In this document: one piece after another, positions 52,090 to 59,982 of the stretch
Numbering within the stretch: the first letter of the stretch is position 1
How the letters are laid out: every line of letters starts with the position of its first letter
Source of the DNA: Hyphomicrobium sp. ghe19
GTDB lineage: Bacteria > Pseudomonadota > Alphaproteobacteria > Rhizobiales > Hyphomicrobiaceae
Assembly (NCBI RefSeq): GCF_902712875.1
Contig: NZ_LR743509.1
Span: 3,300,001 to 3,364,000, forward strand
DNA: 64,000 nucleotides
Direction of reading: 5' to 3'
Program-made: the position numbers and the translations under genes
Notes under the pieces: generated by a model
Told to the model about the DNA's origin: nothing
What the model saw: only the letters and a program-made list of their open reading frames with translations
The model's database searches: none

Positions 52090-53131
52090 TGCTTTCGCGC
52101 GCGATAGGAGCAGCCTCAGTTCCGAGAAGCTCTATCGATTTCATCATCGCCTGGTGTTCGGTTGACGCGGAACTCATCTGGAACGTGAAACGCGACACGC
52201 CGCCGAGATCGGCGCTCGCTTCGATCATCTTCCGGGCAACGGTTTCGGGATCGCCAATTAGAAATGCGCCGCCGGGCCCGCACATGGCATCGAACTGAGC
52301 GCGCGTGACGGGCGGCCATCCTCGCTCGCGTCCGATTTGGGTGAACATGTGTGACCATCCGGGAAAGAATGTGTCTCTTGCTTCGGCTGAAGTCTTGGCG
52401 ACGAAGCCGAGAGCGTGAACTCCTACTCTTTGGCGTTCCACCGGATGGCCGGCGCGGCGCCACGCCTCGCGATAGAGATCGACAAGCGGGCGGAAACGAC
52501 GAAATTCGCCGCCGATGATTGCGACCATCAAGGGCAATCCGAGGAGACCGGCACGAACGAAGGATTGTCTCGTGCCGCCGACACCCAGCCACACAGGAAG
52601 TTCCGCTTGGCAGGGCCTCGGATAGATGCCCTGCCCGGTAAGTTCGGGGCGAAATTTTCCCGACCAATGAACTTGCGCGTTGGCGCGTATTTGCAGCAAC
52701 AGTTCAAGCTTCTCGACGAACAACGCGTCGTAATCGTCGAAGCGCAGCCCGAACAAGGGATAGGCCTCGCCGAACGAACCCCGGCCGACGACGAGTTCGG
52801 CCCGGCCTTTTGAAATCAGATCGAGCGTTGCGAACTCTTGAAAAACTCGCACCGGATCGGCCGCGCTTAGAACCGTGACAGCGCTCGTCAGCCGGATCGT
52901 TTTGGTTCGCGCTGCAGCGGCGCTGAGGATAACGGCCGGCGCGGAATCGAGAAACTCGGGGCGATGGTGCTCGCCGATGCCAAATACGTCGAGCCCACAC
53001 CTGTCCGCGGTTTCGATTTCTTCAATGAGATTGGCGATCCGGGCGGCGGGCGAGAGTGTCTCATCCGAAGCGCCCGGCATAATTGCCGCAAAACTGTCGA
53101 TGCCAACTTCCAATCGAGTCGTCTCCGTCAT
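52073..53131 (-). CDS. LLM-class flavin-dependent oxidoreductase
   Basis: A 352-residue luciferase-like monooxygenase-fold protein with DVFGIGEHHRPEF, VTVLSAADPVRVFQEFATLDLIS, RAELVVGRGSFGEA and WLGVGGTRQSF. Such enzymes use reduced FMN on varied substrates. It overlaps the TetR gene by four bases (ATGA), so regulator and enzyme are co-expressed. It is divergent from the aromatic-efflux-like operon and may alter a compound sensed or exported by it (inferred). Confidence 0.87.
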   Translation of the reverse strand: MTETTRLEVGIDSFAAIMPGASDETLSPAARIANLIEEIETADRCGLDVFGIGEHHRPEFLDSAPAVILSAAAARTKTIRLTSAVTVLSAADPVRVFQEFATLDLISKGRAELVVGRGSFGEAYPLFGLRFDDYDALFVEKLELLLQIRANAQVHWSGKFRPELTGQGIYPRPCQAELPVWLGVGGTRQSFVRAGLLGLPLMVAIIGGEFRRFRPLVDLYREAWRRAGHPVERQRVGVHALGFVAKTSAEARDTFFPGWSHMFTQIGRERGWPPVTRAQFDAMCGPGGAFLIGDPETVARKMIEASADLGGVSRFTFQMSSASTEHQAMMKSIELLGTEAAPIARESISTGS

Positions 53132-53799
53132 CTGTCTTTGCCGGAAAATATCATGTCGAGTTGCGTTTCAAACATCTCGCCGATATCGACCGGATTGGAT
53201 TTATCCAAAAATTTGTTGATGACGATGCCTGCCCAAATCGGAGCCAGCAGAAAATGCGGATTCTTTATGAGGCGATCGTCGACCATCTCACCCGACTTTT
53301 TTGCCGAAAGCGCGAGGCGCTTGATTTTCTGCACGAGCGGATCGATCACATCGCGGCGATAAATTTCGACGAGCGCGGGAAATCTCGCGCCCTCCGCAAT
53401 CACGACGCTGGCTATGACCGCGCGGCTCTTCTTCTCGATGTTGTGAATAGACGGGACAAGCGTTCGACGCAGGAACGCCTCGACGCTCTCGCCGGCCGCC
53501 CTCTTGGAGTCGTCCACATCTATGTGGGCGTGGACGATTTCCTGCTGAACCACGGCCGAGAAGAGCGCTTCCTTGGCTTCAAAGTAGCGATAGATCAGTC
53601 CCTTCGCGACGCCAGCGCGCTTCGCAACGCTTTCTATTGTGGCGTCGGCAAAACCCTTTTCGACGAATTCCGCCAATGCCGCATCGACAATCGCTTGCCG
53701 CGTTTGAGCGGTCTTTTCCGGGCTCGCGCCCCGGCGGCGAACGACCGGTGCACGGCGGCGGCCTGCCGGACGCGTCTCCTGTTGTGAAGCCTTCTGCAT
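53128..53799 (-). CDS. TetR-family transcriptional regulator
   Basis: A 223-residue regulator. After a basic N-terminal tail (about 27 residues) the helix-turn-helix reads IVDAALAEFVEKGFADATIE then AKRAGVAKGLIYRYFEAKEAL. The C-terminal ligand domain is helical and variable. It probably represses itself and the divergent FUSC operon through the palindrome at 53910-53923, which lies between the candidate -35 and -10. The effector is unknown; aromatic acids would fit the efflux genes. Confidence 0.9.
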   Translation of the reverse strand: MQKASQQETRPAGRRRAPVVRRRGASPEKTAQTRQAIVDAALAEFVEKGFADATIESVAKRAGVAKGLIYRYFEAKEALFSAVVQQEIVHAHIDVDDSKRAAGESVEAFLRRTLVPSIHNIEKKSRAVIASVVIAEGARFPALVEIYRRDVIDPLVQKIKRLALSAKKSGEMVDDRLIKNPHFLLAPIWAGIVINKFLDKSNPVDIGEMFETQLDMIFSGKDR

Positions 53800-53899
53800 A
53801 TGACCTCATGTTCTGCCCGAGCGAGCCTTGGCCGTCGAGCCCTTCGGTTTGCGATTGCGACCCATGCATTAGTTGCATGCTGGAGCGTCAGTGTACGCC

Positions 53900-53930
53900 T
53901 TGACAAAAGTGACTGCCCGGTCATTTATAT
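53900..53930 (+). promoter_or_regulatory. FUSC-operon promoter with TetR-type operator
   Basis: TTGACA at 53900-53905 is followed by AT-rich candidates for the -10: ATTTAT (17-base spacer) or TTATAT (19-base spacer). Between them sits TGACTGCCCGGTCA (53910-53923), an inverted TGAC/GTCA repeat of the size bound by TetR dimers. A repressor bound here would block RNA polymerase directly. It lies about 70-100 bases upstream of the FUSC start. Confidence 0.6.
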
Positions 53931-53999
53931 GCAACAGCTTACGTATTCAAGATCAAACTTTGAGCCGCGGGGTATGCCCTTCGGTCTCCAGGAAATGCG

Positions 54000-56033
54000 A
54001 TGGGCTTGCCCACGACACAACAATGGCTGTTCTCCATCAAGACGTTCGCGGCTGCCGTTCTGGCGCTGCTGATCAGTCTTTGGATTGCGCTCCCGAACCC
54101 GTACTGGGCCGTTGCCACGGTCTACATCGCGTCCAATCCGCTATCGGGTGCGACGCGATCGAAGGCGATCTTTCGCGTTCTCGGAACGGTCATTGGTGCT
54201 ACTGCCGCCGTCATCATGGTTCCCAACCTTTCAAACGCACCCGTATTGCTGGTGCTCGCGATGGCAATCTGGATAACGGCTTGTCTCTATATTTCGCTGC
54301 TGGATCGTACACCGAGAAGCTACGTGTTCATGCTTGCCGGCTATACCGCGGCCCTGATCGGGTTTCCGACAGTCGATGCTCCAGGCACTATTTTTGACGT
54401 GGCGCTAGCGCGTGCAGAGGAAATCATTCTCGGCATCGTCTGCGCCGCCGTGGTCTCAAGCGTCGTCTTTCCCCGGCCTGTCGTTACGGCCGTCGCTCAA
54501 AGACTGAAGTCATGGCTGATGAGCGCCGACGCCAGTTCGCGCGATGCTCTCGAAGCGAAGTCCGGGCCCGAAGCCGACGCGCATCGCCTGCGTCTCGCAG
54601 CCGATACGGGCGAGATCGAAAATCTCGCGAGCCATCTCAGCTACGATGCGGGCGGACATCCGGAACTGCCGCGTCTCATCCAAGACATCCGGCCGCGAAT
54701 GCTGATGTTACTCCCGATATTGTCATCCATTTCCGATGGGCTGCGCGAGCTTGCTTCGCTCGGCGATGCGTCGCGTGCGGCACATGCGCTTATCGAGCGC
54801 ACGGAGCGCTGGCTGACGCCAGAGCGTTCGGCCGAATCGCAGGATGTCGACGTTCTGCGCAAAGATATCGATGCACGCATCGAGGGCCACTCGTCTTCAC
54901 GGACGTGGCGAGATCTCATCGAGCTCACGCTCCTGATGCGCCTGCGCGATCTCGTTGCGATCCGCGGCGATTGTCTGCACGTGATGACTGCCATGGAAGG
55001 GAATACCGAGCCTCGTTCGAACGATTTCGCTTATCAGATTGCCGACCTTGCCGATCCAGTTCGCCATCGCGACCGAGGCTTGGCGCTCGCTTCCGCCATC
55101 GTCAGCTTCGCGACAATCATCGTGTGCTGCACCTTCTGGATTTTTCTTGCATGGCCGGAGGGCGGAGCGGCAGCCATGATGGCCGCCGTCGCGGGAGCGC
55201 TGTTTGCGGCTCAGGACAATCCGGTGCCGTCCATTGTGGCCTTCGCCAAGTGGGCCGTGATCGCCGCGATCTTAGCCGGCGTATACGTGTTCGGCATTCT
55301 TCCGCACGTCCACAATTTTGAAACTCTCGTTCTGGCCTTGGCGCCGGCGCTTCTGATGACGGGGTTGTTCATATCAAAGCCCGAAACGCTGCTGATCGGT
55401 CTTTCGATGGGCATCAATTTCATGGCGACGCTCGGTCTCCAAGTCACCTTCAACGTCGATGCCGCCGCATTCATAAATTTGAGCATCGCGACGACTTTCG
55501 GCGTCGGGCTTGCTGCCGTCATGACGTCTCTGCTGCGCACAGTCGGCGCCGAATGGAGCATTCGACGCCTCGAGAACGCGAACCGGGTCACGCTCTCGGA
55601 AATCGCAAATTCCGATGACCCTTCCAATGATGGGCGTTTGACGGGACTGATGCTCGACCGGCTCGTGCTCTTGGCTCCGCGCGCAAAGGCCGCCGGTCAC
55701 AGGCTTCCCGATGCGATCGGTCAATTGCGACAAGGCTTCAACATCGTCGACCTTCGGCGCGCGCGCGCAGATCTCACGACGTATTCGCGACGCAGAATCG
55801 ATGCCGTTCTCATCAGGTTGAAGCGGCGCTATCGCGACGGCCAAGAGGTTCAGGCGTCGGATCTTCTTCTGACTGCGATCAACAGCGCCATCGATGCCGT
55901 GCGCGACGAACAGGGTGTTTCAGCGCGTAAGGCGCTTCTTGGACTTGTCGGGTTGAGGCGCAGTCTCTTCCCCGGAGTATCGCCACCGCCCGACTTGCAG
56001 CATACACCCGAACTTTTGGAGGCCGCCGAATGA
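54000..56033 (+). CDS. FUSC-family (AaeB-like) inner-membrane efflux protein
   Basis: A 677-residue protein with two membrane bundles (about residues 10-165 and 350-510) separated and followed by soluble helical regions, the FUSC/AaeB/YccS arrangement. Early landmarks are LPNPYWAVATVYIASNPLSG and RSKAIFRVLGTVIGA. AaeB-type proteins export aromatic carboxylic acids with a HlyD-type partner. The ATG at 54000 has AGGAAA upstream. Its stop overlaps the DUF1656 start (ATGA). It is controlled presumably by the divergent TetR. Confidence 0.9.
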   Translation: MGLPTTQQWLFSIKTFAAAVLALLISLWIALPNPYWAVATVYIASNPLSGATRSKAIFRVLGTVIGATAAVIMVPNLSNAPVLLVLAMAIWITACLYISLLDRTPRSYVFMLAGYTAALIGFPTVDAPGTIFDVALARAEEIILGIVCAAVVSSVVFPRPVVTAVAQRLKSWLMSADASSRDALEAKSGPEADAHRLRLAADTGEIENLASHLSYDAGGHPELPRLIQDIRPRMLMLLPILSSISDGLRELASLGDASRAAHALIERTERWLTPERSAESQDVDVLRKDIDARIEGHSSSRTWRDLIELTLLMRLRDLVAIRGDCLHVMTAMEGNTEPRSNDFAYQIADLADPVRHRDRGLALASAIVSFATIIVCCTFWIFLAWPEGGAAAMMAAVAGALFAAQDNPVPSIVAFAKWAVIAAILAGVYVFGILPHVHNFETLVLALAPALLMTGLFISKPETLLIGLSMGINFMATLGLQVTFNVDAAAFINLSIATTFGVGLAAVMTSLLRTVGAEWSIRRLENANRVTLSEIANSDDPSNDGRLTGLMLDRLVLLAPRAKAAGHRLPDAIGQLRQGFNIVDLRRARADLTTYSRRRIDAVLIRLKRRYRDGQEVQASDLLLTAINSAIDAVRDEQGVSARKALLGLVGLRRSLFPGVSPPPDLQHTPELLEAAE

Positions 56034-56236
56034 ACGCCGAGATCAGCATCTTCGGTGTCCTCGTGCCATCCGTTCTCGTTTGCGCGGTCGTTGCGTATTT
56101 AGGGATGGCCGTCGTTGCACGCTGCCTGCGCTATGCCGGCGCCTACCGCTTCGTCTGGCATCGATCGCTTTTCAATCTCTCCGTGTTTGTTTGCCTGCTC
56201 GGCTTGAGCGTCCTGCTTCTTACGAAGGTTTACTAA
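56030..56236 (+). CDS. DUF1656 small membrane protein (AaeX-like)
   Basis: A 68-residue protein with two transmembrane helices (about residues 8-30 and 48-65) separated by a basic loop, the DUF1656 pattern: EISIFGVLVPSVLV at the start. It regularly sits between FUSC and HlyD genes in aromatic-acid efflux operons; its exact role is not established. Both ends overlap neighbouring genes (ATGA upstream, TAATG downstream). Confidence 0.88.
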   Translation: MNAEISIFGVLVPSVLVCAVVAYLGMAVVARCLRYAGAYRFVWHRSLFNLSVFVCLLGLSVLLLTKVY

Positions 56237-57102
56237 TGACTTCCCTGTTGGCCAAACTCGGCCGCTTGATCACGACACTCATGATTGTCGGGTTCGCCCT
56301 ATTCATCGGATGGCGGCTTTGGGTCCATTACGAGCTCGAGCCGTGGACGCGCGATGGACGCGTCCGTGCCGATATCATTGAGATCGCCCCTGACGTCTCC
56401 GGCCTCGTCAGCGAGGTTCTCGTGCGCGACAACCAAGTCGTGAAAAAGGGAGACATTCTCTTCCGCATCGACCGAGATCGCTTTGAGCTGTCGCTGCGGC
56501 AGTCCGAAGCCAATGTCGAGGGCCAGAAGGCGACGCTCGATGCTGCCCAAAAGGACCTCGTGCGTTATCACAACATGAGCAACATCGCGGTCAGTCAGCA
56601 AAAGGTCGAGCAGGTAACCGCGATCGAGGCAAAAGCCGAAGCGGACTTGCATCGCGCAGAGGCTGACAGAGACGTGGCGAAGCTCAATCTCGAGCGGTCC
56701 GAGGTTCGCGCGTCGGTCAACGGTCCGATCACGAACTTCGACTTGAAGCCCGGAAACTACGTTACGGCCGGCAAGGGCGTCGCTGCGCTCATCGATCAGG
56801 ATTCTCTGCATGTCGACGGATATTTCGAAGAGACGAAATTGCCGCTCATTCACGTGGGCAACCGAGCGACGGTGCATATGATGGGTGAAGATCGGGACAT
56901 CATCGGCCACGTCGAAAGCATCGCCGGCGGCATTGAAGATCGCGACAGAACAGATGGCACGAACCTGCTCGCCAACGTCAATCCCACCTTCAGCTGGGTG
57001 CGCCTCGCGCAGCGCATTCCCGTGCGCATCGCGCTGGACCATGTTCCGGAAGGACTGCAGCTCGTGGCCGGCCGCACGTCGACTGTGGTTATCAACCCCT
57101 AA
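56236..57102 (+). CDS. HlyD-family periplasmic adaptor (AaeA-like)
   Basis: A 288-residue membrane-fusion protein: one N-terminal helix (about residues 9-28), a biotinyl-lipoyl-like half (IAPDVSGLVSEVLVRDNQVV), a short coiled coil, then the second half AKLNLERSEVRASVNGPITN and a beta barrel. It links the FUSC pump to an outer-membrane channel; no TolC-type gene is seen nearby. The start overlaps the DUF1656 stop. A longer upstream frame is out of keeping with the family and is not used. Confidence 0.88.
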   Translation: MTSLLAKLGRLITTLMIVGFALFIGWRLWVHYELEPWTRDGRVRADIIEIAPDVSGLVSEVLVRDNQVVKKGDILFRIDRDRFELSLRQSEANVEGQKATLDAAQKDLVRYHNMSNIAVSQQKVEQVTAIEAKAEADLHRAEADRDVAKLNLERSEVRASVNGPITNFDLKPGNYVTAGKGVAALIDQDSLHVDGYFEETKLPLIHVGNRATVHMMGEDRDIIGHVESIAGGIEDRDRTDGTNLLANVNPTFSWVRLAQRIPVRIALDHVPEGLQLVAGRTSTVVINP

Positions 57103-57261
57103 CCAATCAAGTGAAGCGGTTCGGCGCGACTGCACATTGTCGTTGAGCAGTTTTCGTTCGTCCAACTGTCGTCATTCCGCCGCCTCGCCGTCAGATATAT
57201 CGTGAAAAGCCGAAGGGCTAACATCGATGTAGACTGACTGTGTGTCGAAAGGGATGTTGAT

Positions 57262-58152
57262 ATGGCCGCTCACCCGCAAGTCGCCTCGGACTTCATCGGA
57301 CTTATTCGGCGCGCATACCTTTCGAGACGGCGCTTTATGACGGCATCTGCGGCTGCAGCGGCGGGCTATACGCTTGCGGCCGGCCCTGTGCGCGCGAACC
57401 CCATCACGACCGGCTCCGACGGACTCGATACCGGGACTGCAAAGATCGACACGGCGGACGGCGTTATGCCGGTCTATTTTGCGAAACCCGCAGGCGCGCA
57501 AAATCCTCCCATCATTCTGGTCGCGATGGAGATTTTCGGTCTTCATGAGTATATCAAGGACGTCACGCGGCGGCTCGCCAAGCTCGGCGCTTTCGCGGTC
57601 GCTCCGGACTATTACTTCAGGCTCGGCGACTTGACGAAGCTCAGCGACATCAAAGACCTGATGCCGCTCGTCAATTCGAAACCCGATGCCCAACTTATCT
57701 CCGATTTGGATGCAACCGTCCGCTGGGCCAAAGCCCAAGGCGGGGACGCGGAGAAGCTCGGCATTTTAGGCTTTTGCCGTGGTGGCCGGGCGGTATGGGT
57801 TTATTCCGCCGCCAATCCCAACGTGAAGGCCGGGGTCGCGTTCTACGGTTCCCTCGTCGACCCCGCCGCGCAAAAAGGGCTTTGGCCCAAAAGTCCGATC
57901 GAGCTTGCTTCCGACATGAAGGCGCCGGTCTTGGGCCTCTACGGAGGCGACGACCAGGGAATTCCGCCCGCTCAAGTGGATATGATGAAGGCTGCCTTAG
58001 CCGCCGCGGGCAAAACTGCCGAATTCAAAATTTATCCCGGCGCCCCTCATGGTTTCCATGCTGATTACCGTCCCAGTTACCATGAGGCAGCCGCCAAGGA
58101 TGCCTGGATACAGGCTGAAAAGTGGTTCAAGCGATGGAAGGTTCTGCCCTGA
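57262..58152 (+). CDS. Tat-exported dienelactone-hydrolase-family protein
   Basis: A 296-residue alpha/beta hydrolase. The N-terminus has a twin-arginine signal, SRRRFMTASAAAAAGYTLA, with cleavage near VRANP. The catalytic triad is Cys in LGFCRGGRAV, Asp in LYGGDDQGIPP and His in GAPHGFHADY, the Cys-Asp-His set of dienelactone hydrolases. The ATG has AAGGGA upstream. It follows the efflux operon by about 160 bases on the same strand. A role in breaking down lactones or aromatic-derived compounds in the periplasm is plausible but not shown. Confidence 0.87.
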   Translation: MAAHPQVASDFIGLIRRAYLSRRRFMTASAAAAAGYTLAAGPVRANPITTGSDGLDTGTAKIDTADGVMPVYFAKPAGAQNPPIILVAMEIFGLHEYIKDVTRRLAKLGAFAVAPDYYFRLGDLTKLSDIKDLMPLVNSKPDAQLISDLDATVRWAKAQGGDAEKLGILGFCRGGRAVWVYSAANPNVKAGVAFYGSLVDPAAQKGLWPKSPIELASDMKAPVLGLYGGDDQGIPPAQVDMMKAALAAAGKTAEFKIYPGAPHGFHADYRPSYHEAAAKDAWIQAEKWFKRWKVLP

Positions 58153-58243
58153 ACCGTTTCATCTGAAATGGTGGTGCACTGCCGGAACTTCGAAGTCAGG
58201 TCCCGGTTTTTTGAGATAGAGGCACAAACTGATGAGGTCAGAC

Positions 58244-58636
58244 ATGTGCGACTATTCTCTAGAGATGTTTCAGAGCAGGCCGGCGCGACAGGGCGAAGAG
58301 TACATCAGCAATAAGTTCCCGAGTGGTACCGTGGGTTTTGTAGCCCGCGGAGATCAGTCGGTCGCTATTTGCATGGCGTGCGATATGGAACTTCAGCTTT
58401 CCGGCATTTCTTCGTTCATTCAAGAGCATGCAGACGTATCGGACCGGGAACTGACGACGTTCACGCAGGTGGACGGTCCATTCCACCGGGACGCCGTCCG
58501 CTTCAGTAATGGCCGAGTGATAACACTTCAGGCCCTCGGACCAGGCGTCGTGGCGCGTGTTTGCGATACGCAAATCGAGCATCCGCTGGCATTGCCCGCG
58601 AACGAAACCGCCGAGAAGGAAGAGGCCCTCGTCTAG
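58244..58636 (+). CDS. conserved hypothetical protein (MCDYS-type)
   Basis: A 130-residue protein starting MCDYSLEMFQSRPARQGEEY, a start I recognise from an unnamed family in Hyphomicrobiales. It has no signal or membrane helix; the fold is probably beta-rich (GTVGFVARGDQSVAICMA). ATG 58244 is preferred over 58232 because GAGG lies six bases before it. A hairpin terminator follows 32 bases after the stop. No function is known. Confidence 0.65.
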   Translation: MCDYSLEMFQSRPARQGEEYISNKFPSGTVGFVARGDQSVAICMACDMELQLSGISSFIQEHADVSDRELTTFTQVDGPFHRDAVRFSNGRVITLQALGPGVVARVCDTQIEHPLALPANETAEKEEALV

Positions 58637-58667
58637 AGATAGACTCGGGGTTTCAACAAGTATTGCC

Positions 58668-58705
58668 GGGAGCACTCGAGCCATTCGGGTGCTCCCGTCG
58701 TTTCT
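58668..58705 (+). terminator. hairpin terminator after the MCDYS-type gene
   Basis: GGGAGCAC (58668-58675) pairs with GTGCTCCC (58689-58696) around a 13-base loop. GTCGTTTCTAG follows, a weak T-rich tail. It lies between two gene ends and could also serve the minus strand. Confidence 0.6.
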
Positions 58706-58796
58706 AGTTTAAGTTCGGTGTACGGAGATGACCCAATTTGCATCAACGCCGCAGATGATTTTCAGGGCCAAAACGCCAGCCTACGCCCCGGAGGCG

Positions 58797-59888
58797 TCAG
58801 CGGAAAAAGAAGGGAATGACGTACGCGAGTTGCGATGGCGATAGGTTAGAAGGCGGCTCGCCGAATGGGGCTGCCCGTCGCACGGCGTTCAGTGCAACTT
58901 CATCGAGCTTGGCGCTGCCGGACGATTCCGAAAGTCTCACGTAGCTCAATTCGCCCGTCGCATTGATGCCGAACGACACGCGGACCGTACCTCGCAAACC
59001 GTTCCCCGACGGTTTGTTGCGCTCCACCTGCGCGCGGACGCCAGCGGCATAGCTCAGAGCATTACCGGCGCTCGCGGAAACGCGCCCGTCGACTGCGGCA
59101 TGGGCGGTGCTAGAACGCGACGCCGAGCTGCCCGCGACCTGCTGATGCGATTGGGCCTGCTCGACCTTGCGCTCTTTTTCGACCTTCTCTTCCTTCTTCG
59201 CCTTTGCGGCAGCGTCCTCTTTGGTCTCGATCTCTTCGGGTGCTTCTTCGACCGGGTTTTCAGAGACCTCTTCGGCCTTGATGGCGCTGGCCGCGTCCGG
59301 CTCGCCGCCGCCGCGCAGAACCGGCAGCGGCTCGTCCGTTGGCGCGAGTGCCGACGGCGTCACGTCAGCAACCTTGATCGGCTTCGGCGGAGGCTGATCG
59401 GTGAGAGGCGTTTCCTTAACTTCTGTAAGTTCCTGAGGCGCGGATTCCGCCGCTTGCACGCTTCCGGCCTGGGAGTCCGCAGAGGCGGCGGACGCCATGT
59501 CGACGTCATGTGAAGAGATCGACTCAAGAACGATCGATTGTGTCGTGGAGAGGCTGAACGTATCGGACTTGCTCGATAGCGTACCGAACTGTTCGCCTGC
59601 GTCGCCCGACATGACCGACGCGATCGCCGCCGCGTGGACGGCTAAGGAAACGACGATCGTGGCCATCAGGATCTTGCGCGGCTCGCGTTGCGCAGTCTGG
59701 GGCTGAACCCGCACCTTTGCCACTGCTACCGGCGCACGATCCTGTGTCCTCCGGTCGTTGCCTGCGGCCTTGTCGAAAGCAAACGGCACGACGTTGCCTT
59801 GTATGGGCCAAGGCTCGAGCGTGCGGGATTGGAAGTCCGACGAGCGCGTTTCGCGCGGCCGACGATCATGCCGTTCGAGGAACGTCAA
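58797..59888 (-). CDS. TonB-family energy transducer
   Basis: A 363-residue TonB protein. It has an unusually long cytoplasmic N-terminus (about 73 residues), one transmembrane helix (MATIVVSLAVHAAAIASVM, about residues 75-93), and a long Pro/Glu/Lys-rich periplasmic spacer. The C-terminal TonB domain (GLRGTVRVSFGINATGELSY, then LDEVALNAVRRAAPF) ends in IPFFFR. It conveys proton-motive energy to outer-membrane receptors, most likely the hemoglobin/heme-type receptor encoded just upstream. No exbB or exbD is in the window. Confidence 0.9.
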   Translation of the reverse strand: MTFLERHDRRPRETRSSDFQSRTLEPWPIQGNVVPFAFDKAAGNDRRTQDRAPVAVAKVRVQPQTAQREPRKILMATIVVSLAVHAAAIASVMSGDAGEQFGTLSSKSDTFSLSTTQSIVLESISSHDVDMASAASADSQAGSVQAAESAPQELTEVKETPLTDQPPPKPIKVADVTPSALAPTDEPLPVLRGGGEPDAASAIKAEEVSENPVEEAPEEIETKEDAAAKAKKEEKVEKERKVEQAQSHQQVAGSSASRSSTAHAAVDGRVSASAGNALSYAAGVRAQVERNKPSGNGLRGTVRVSFGINATGELSYVRLSESSGSAKLDEVALNAVRRAAPFGEPPSNLSPSQLAYVIPFFFR

Positions 59889-59927
59889 TTTCGCTCGTCT
59901 CCCTGGTTAGCCCTGCTTTTCGCGAAA

Positions 59928-59952
59928 CACCGGCGAGTAGAACTCGCCGGTG
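59928..59952 (-). terminator. perfect 11-bp hairpin between receptor and tonB
   Basis: CACCGGCGAGT (59928-59938) pairs exactly with ACTCGCCGGTG (59942-59952) around a three-base loop. In the minus direction TTTCGCG follows, too short a T run for a strong terminator. It lies 30 bases after the receptor stop and 40 before the tonB start, so it may act as a partial terminator or as a 3'-end stabiliser giving unequal receptor and TonB levels. Confidence 0.6.
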
Positions 59953-59982
59953 GGTCGTTTCTCGATGTCGTTCAACGGCAGA

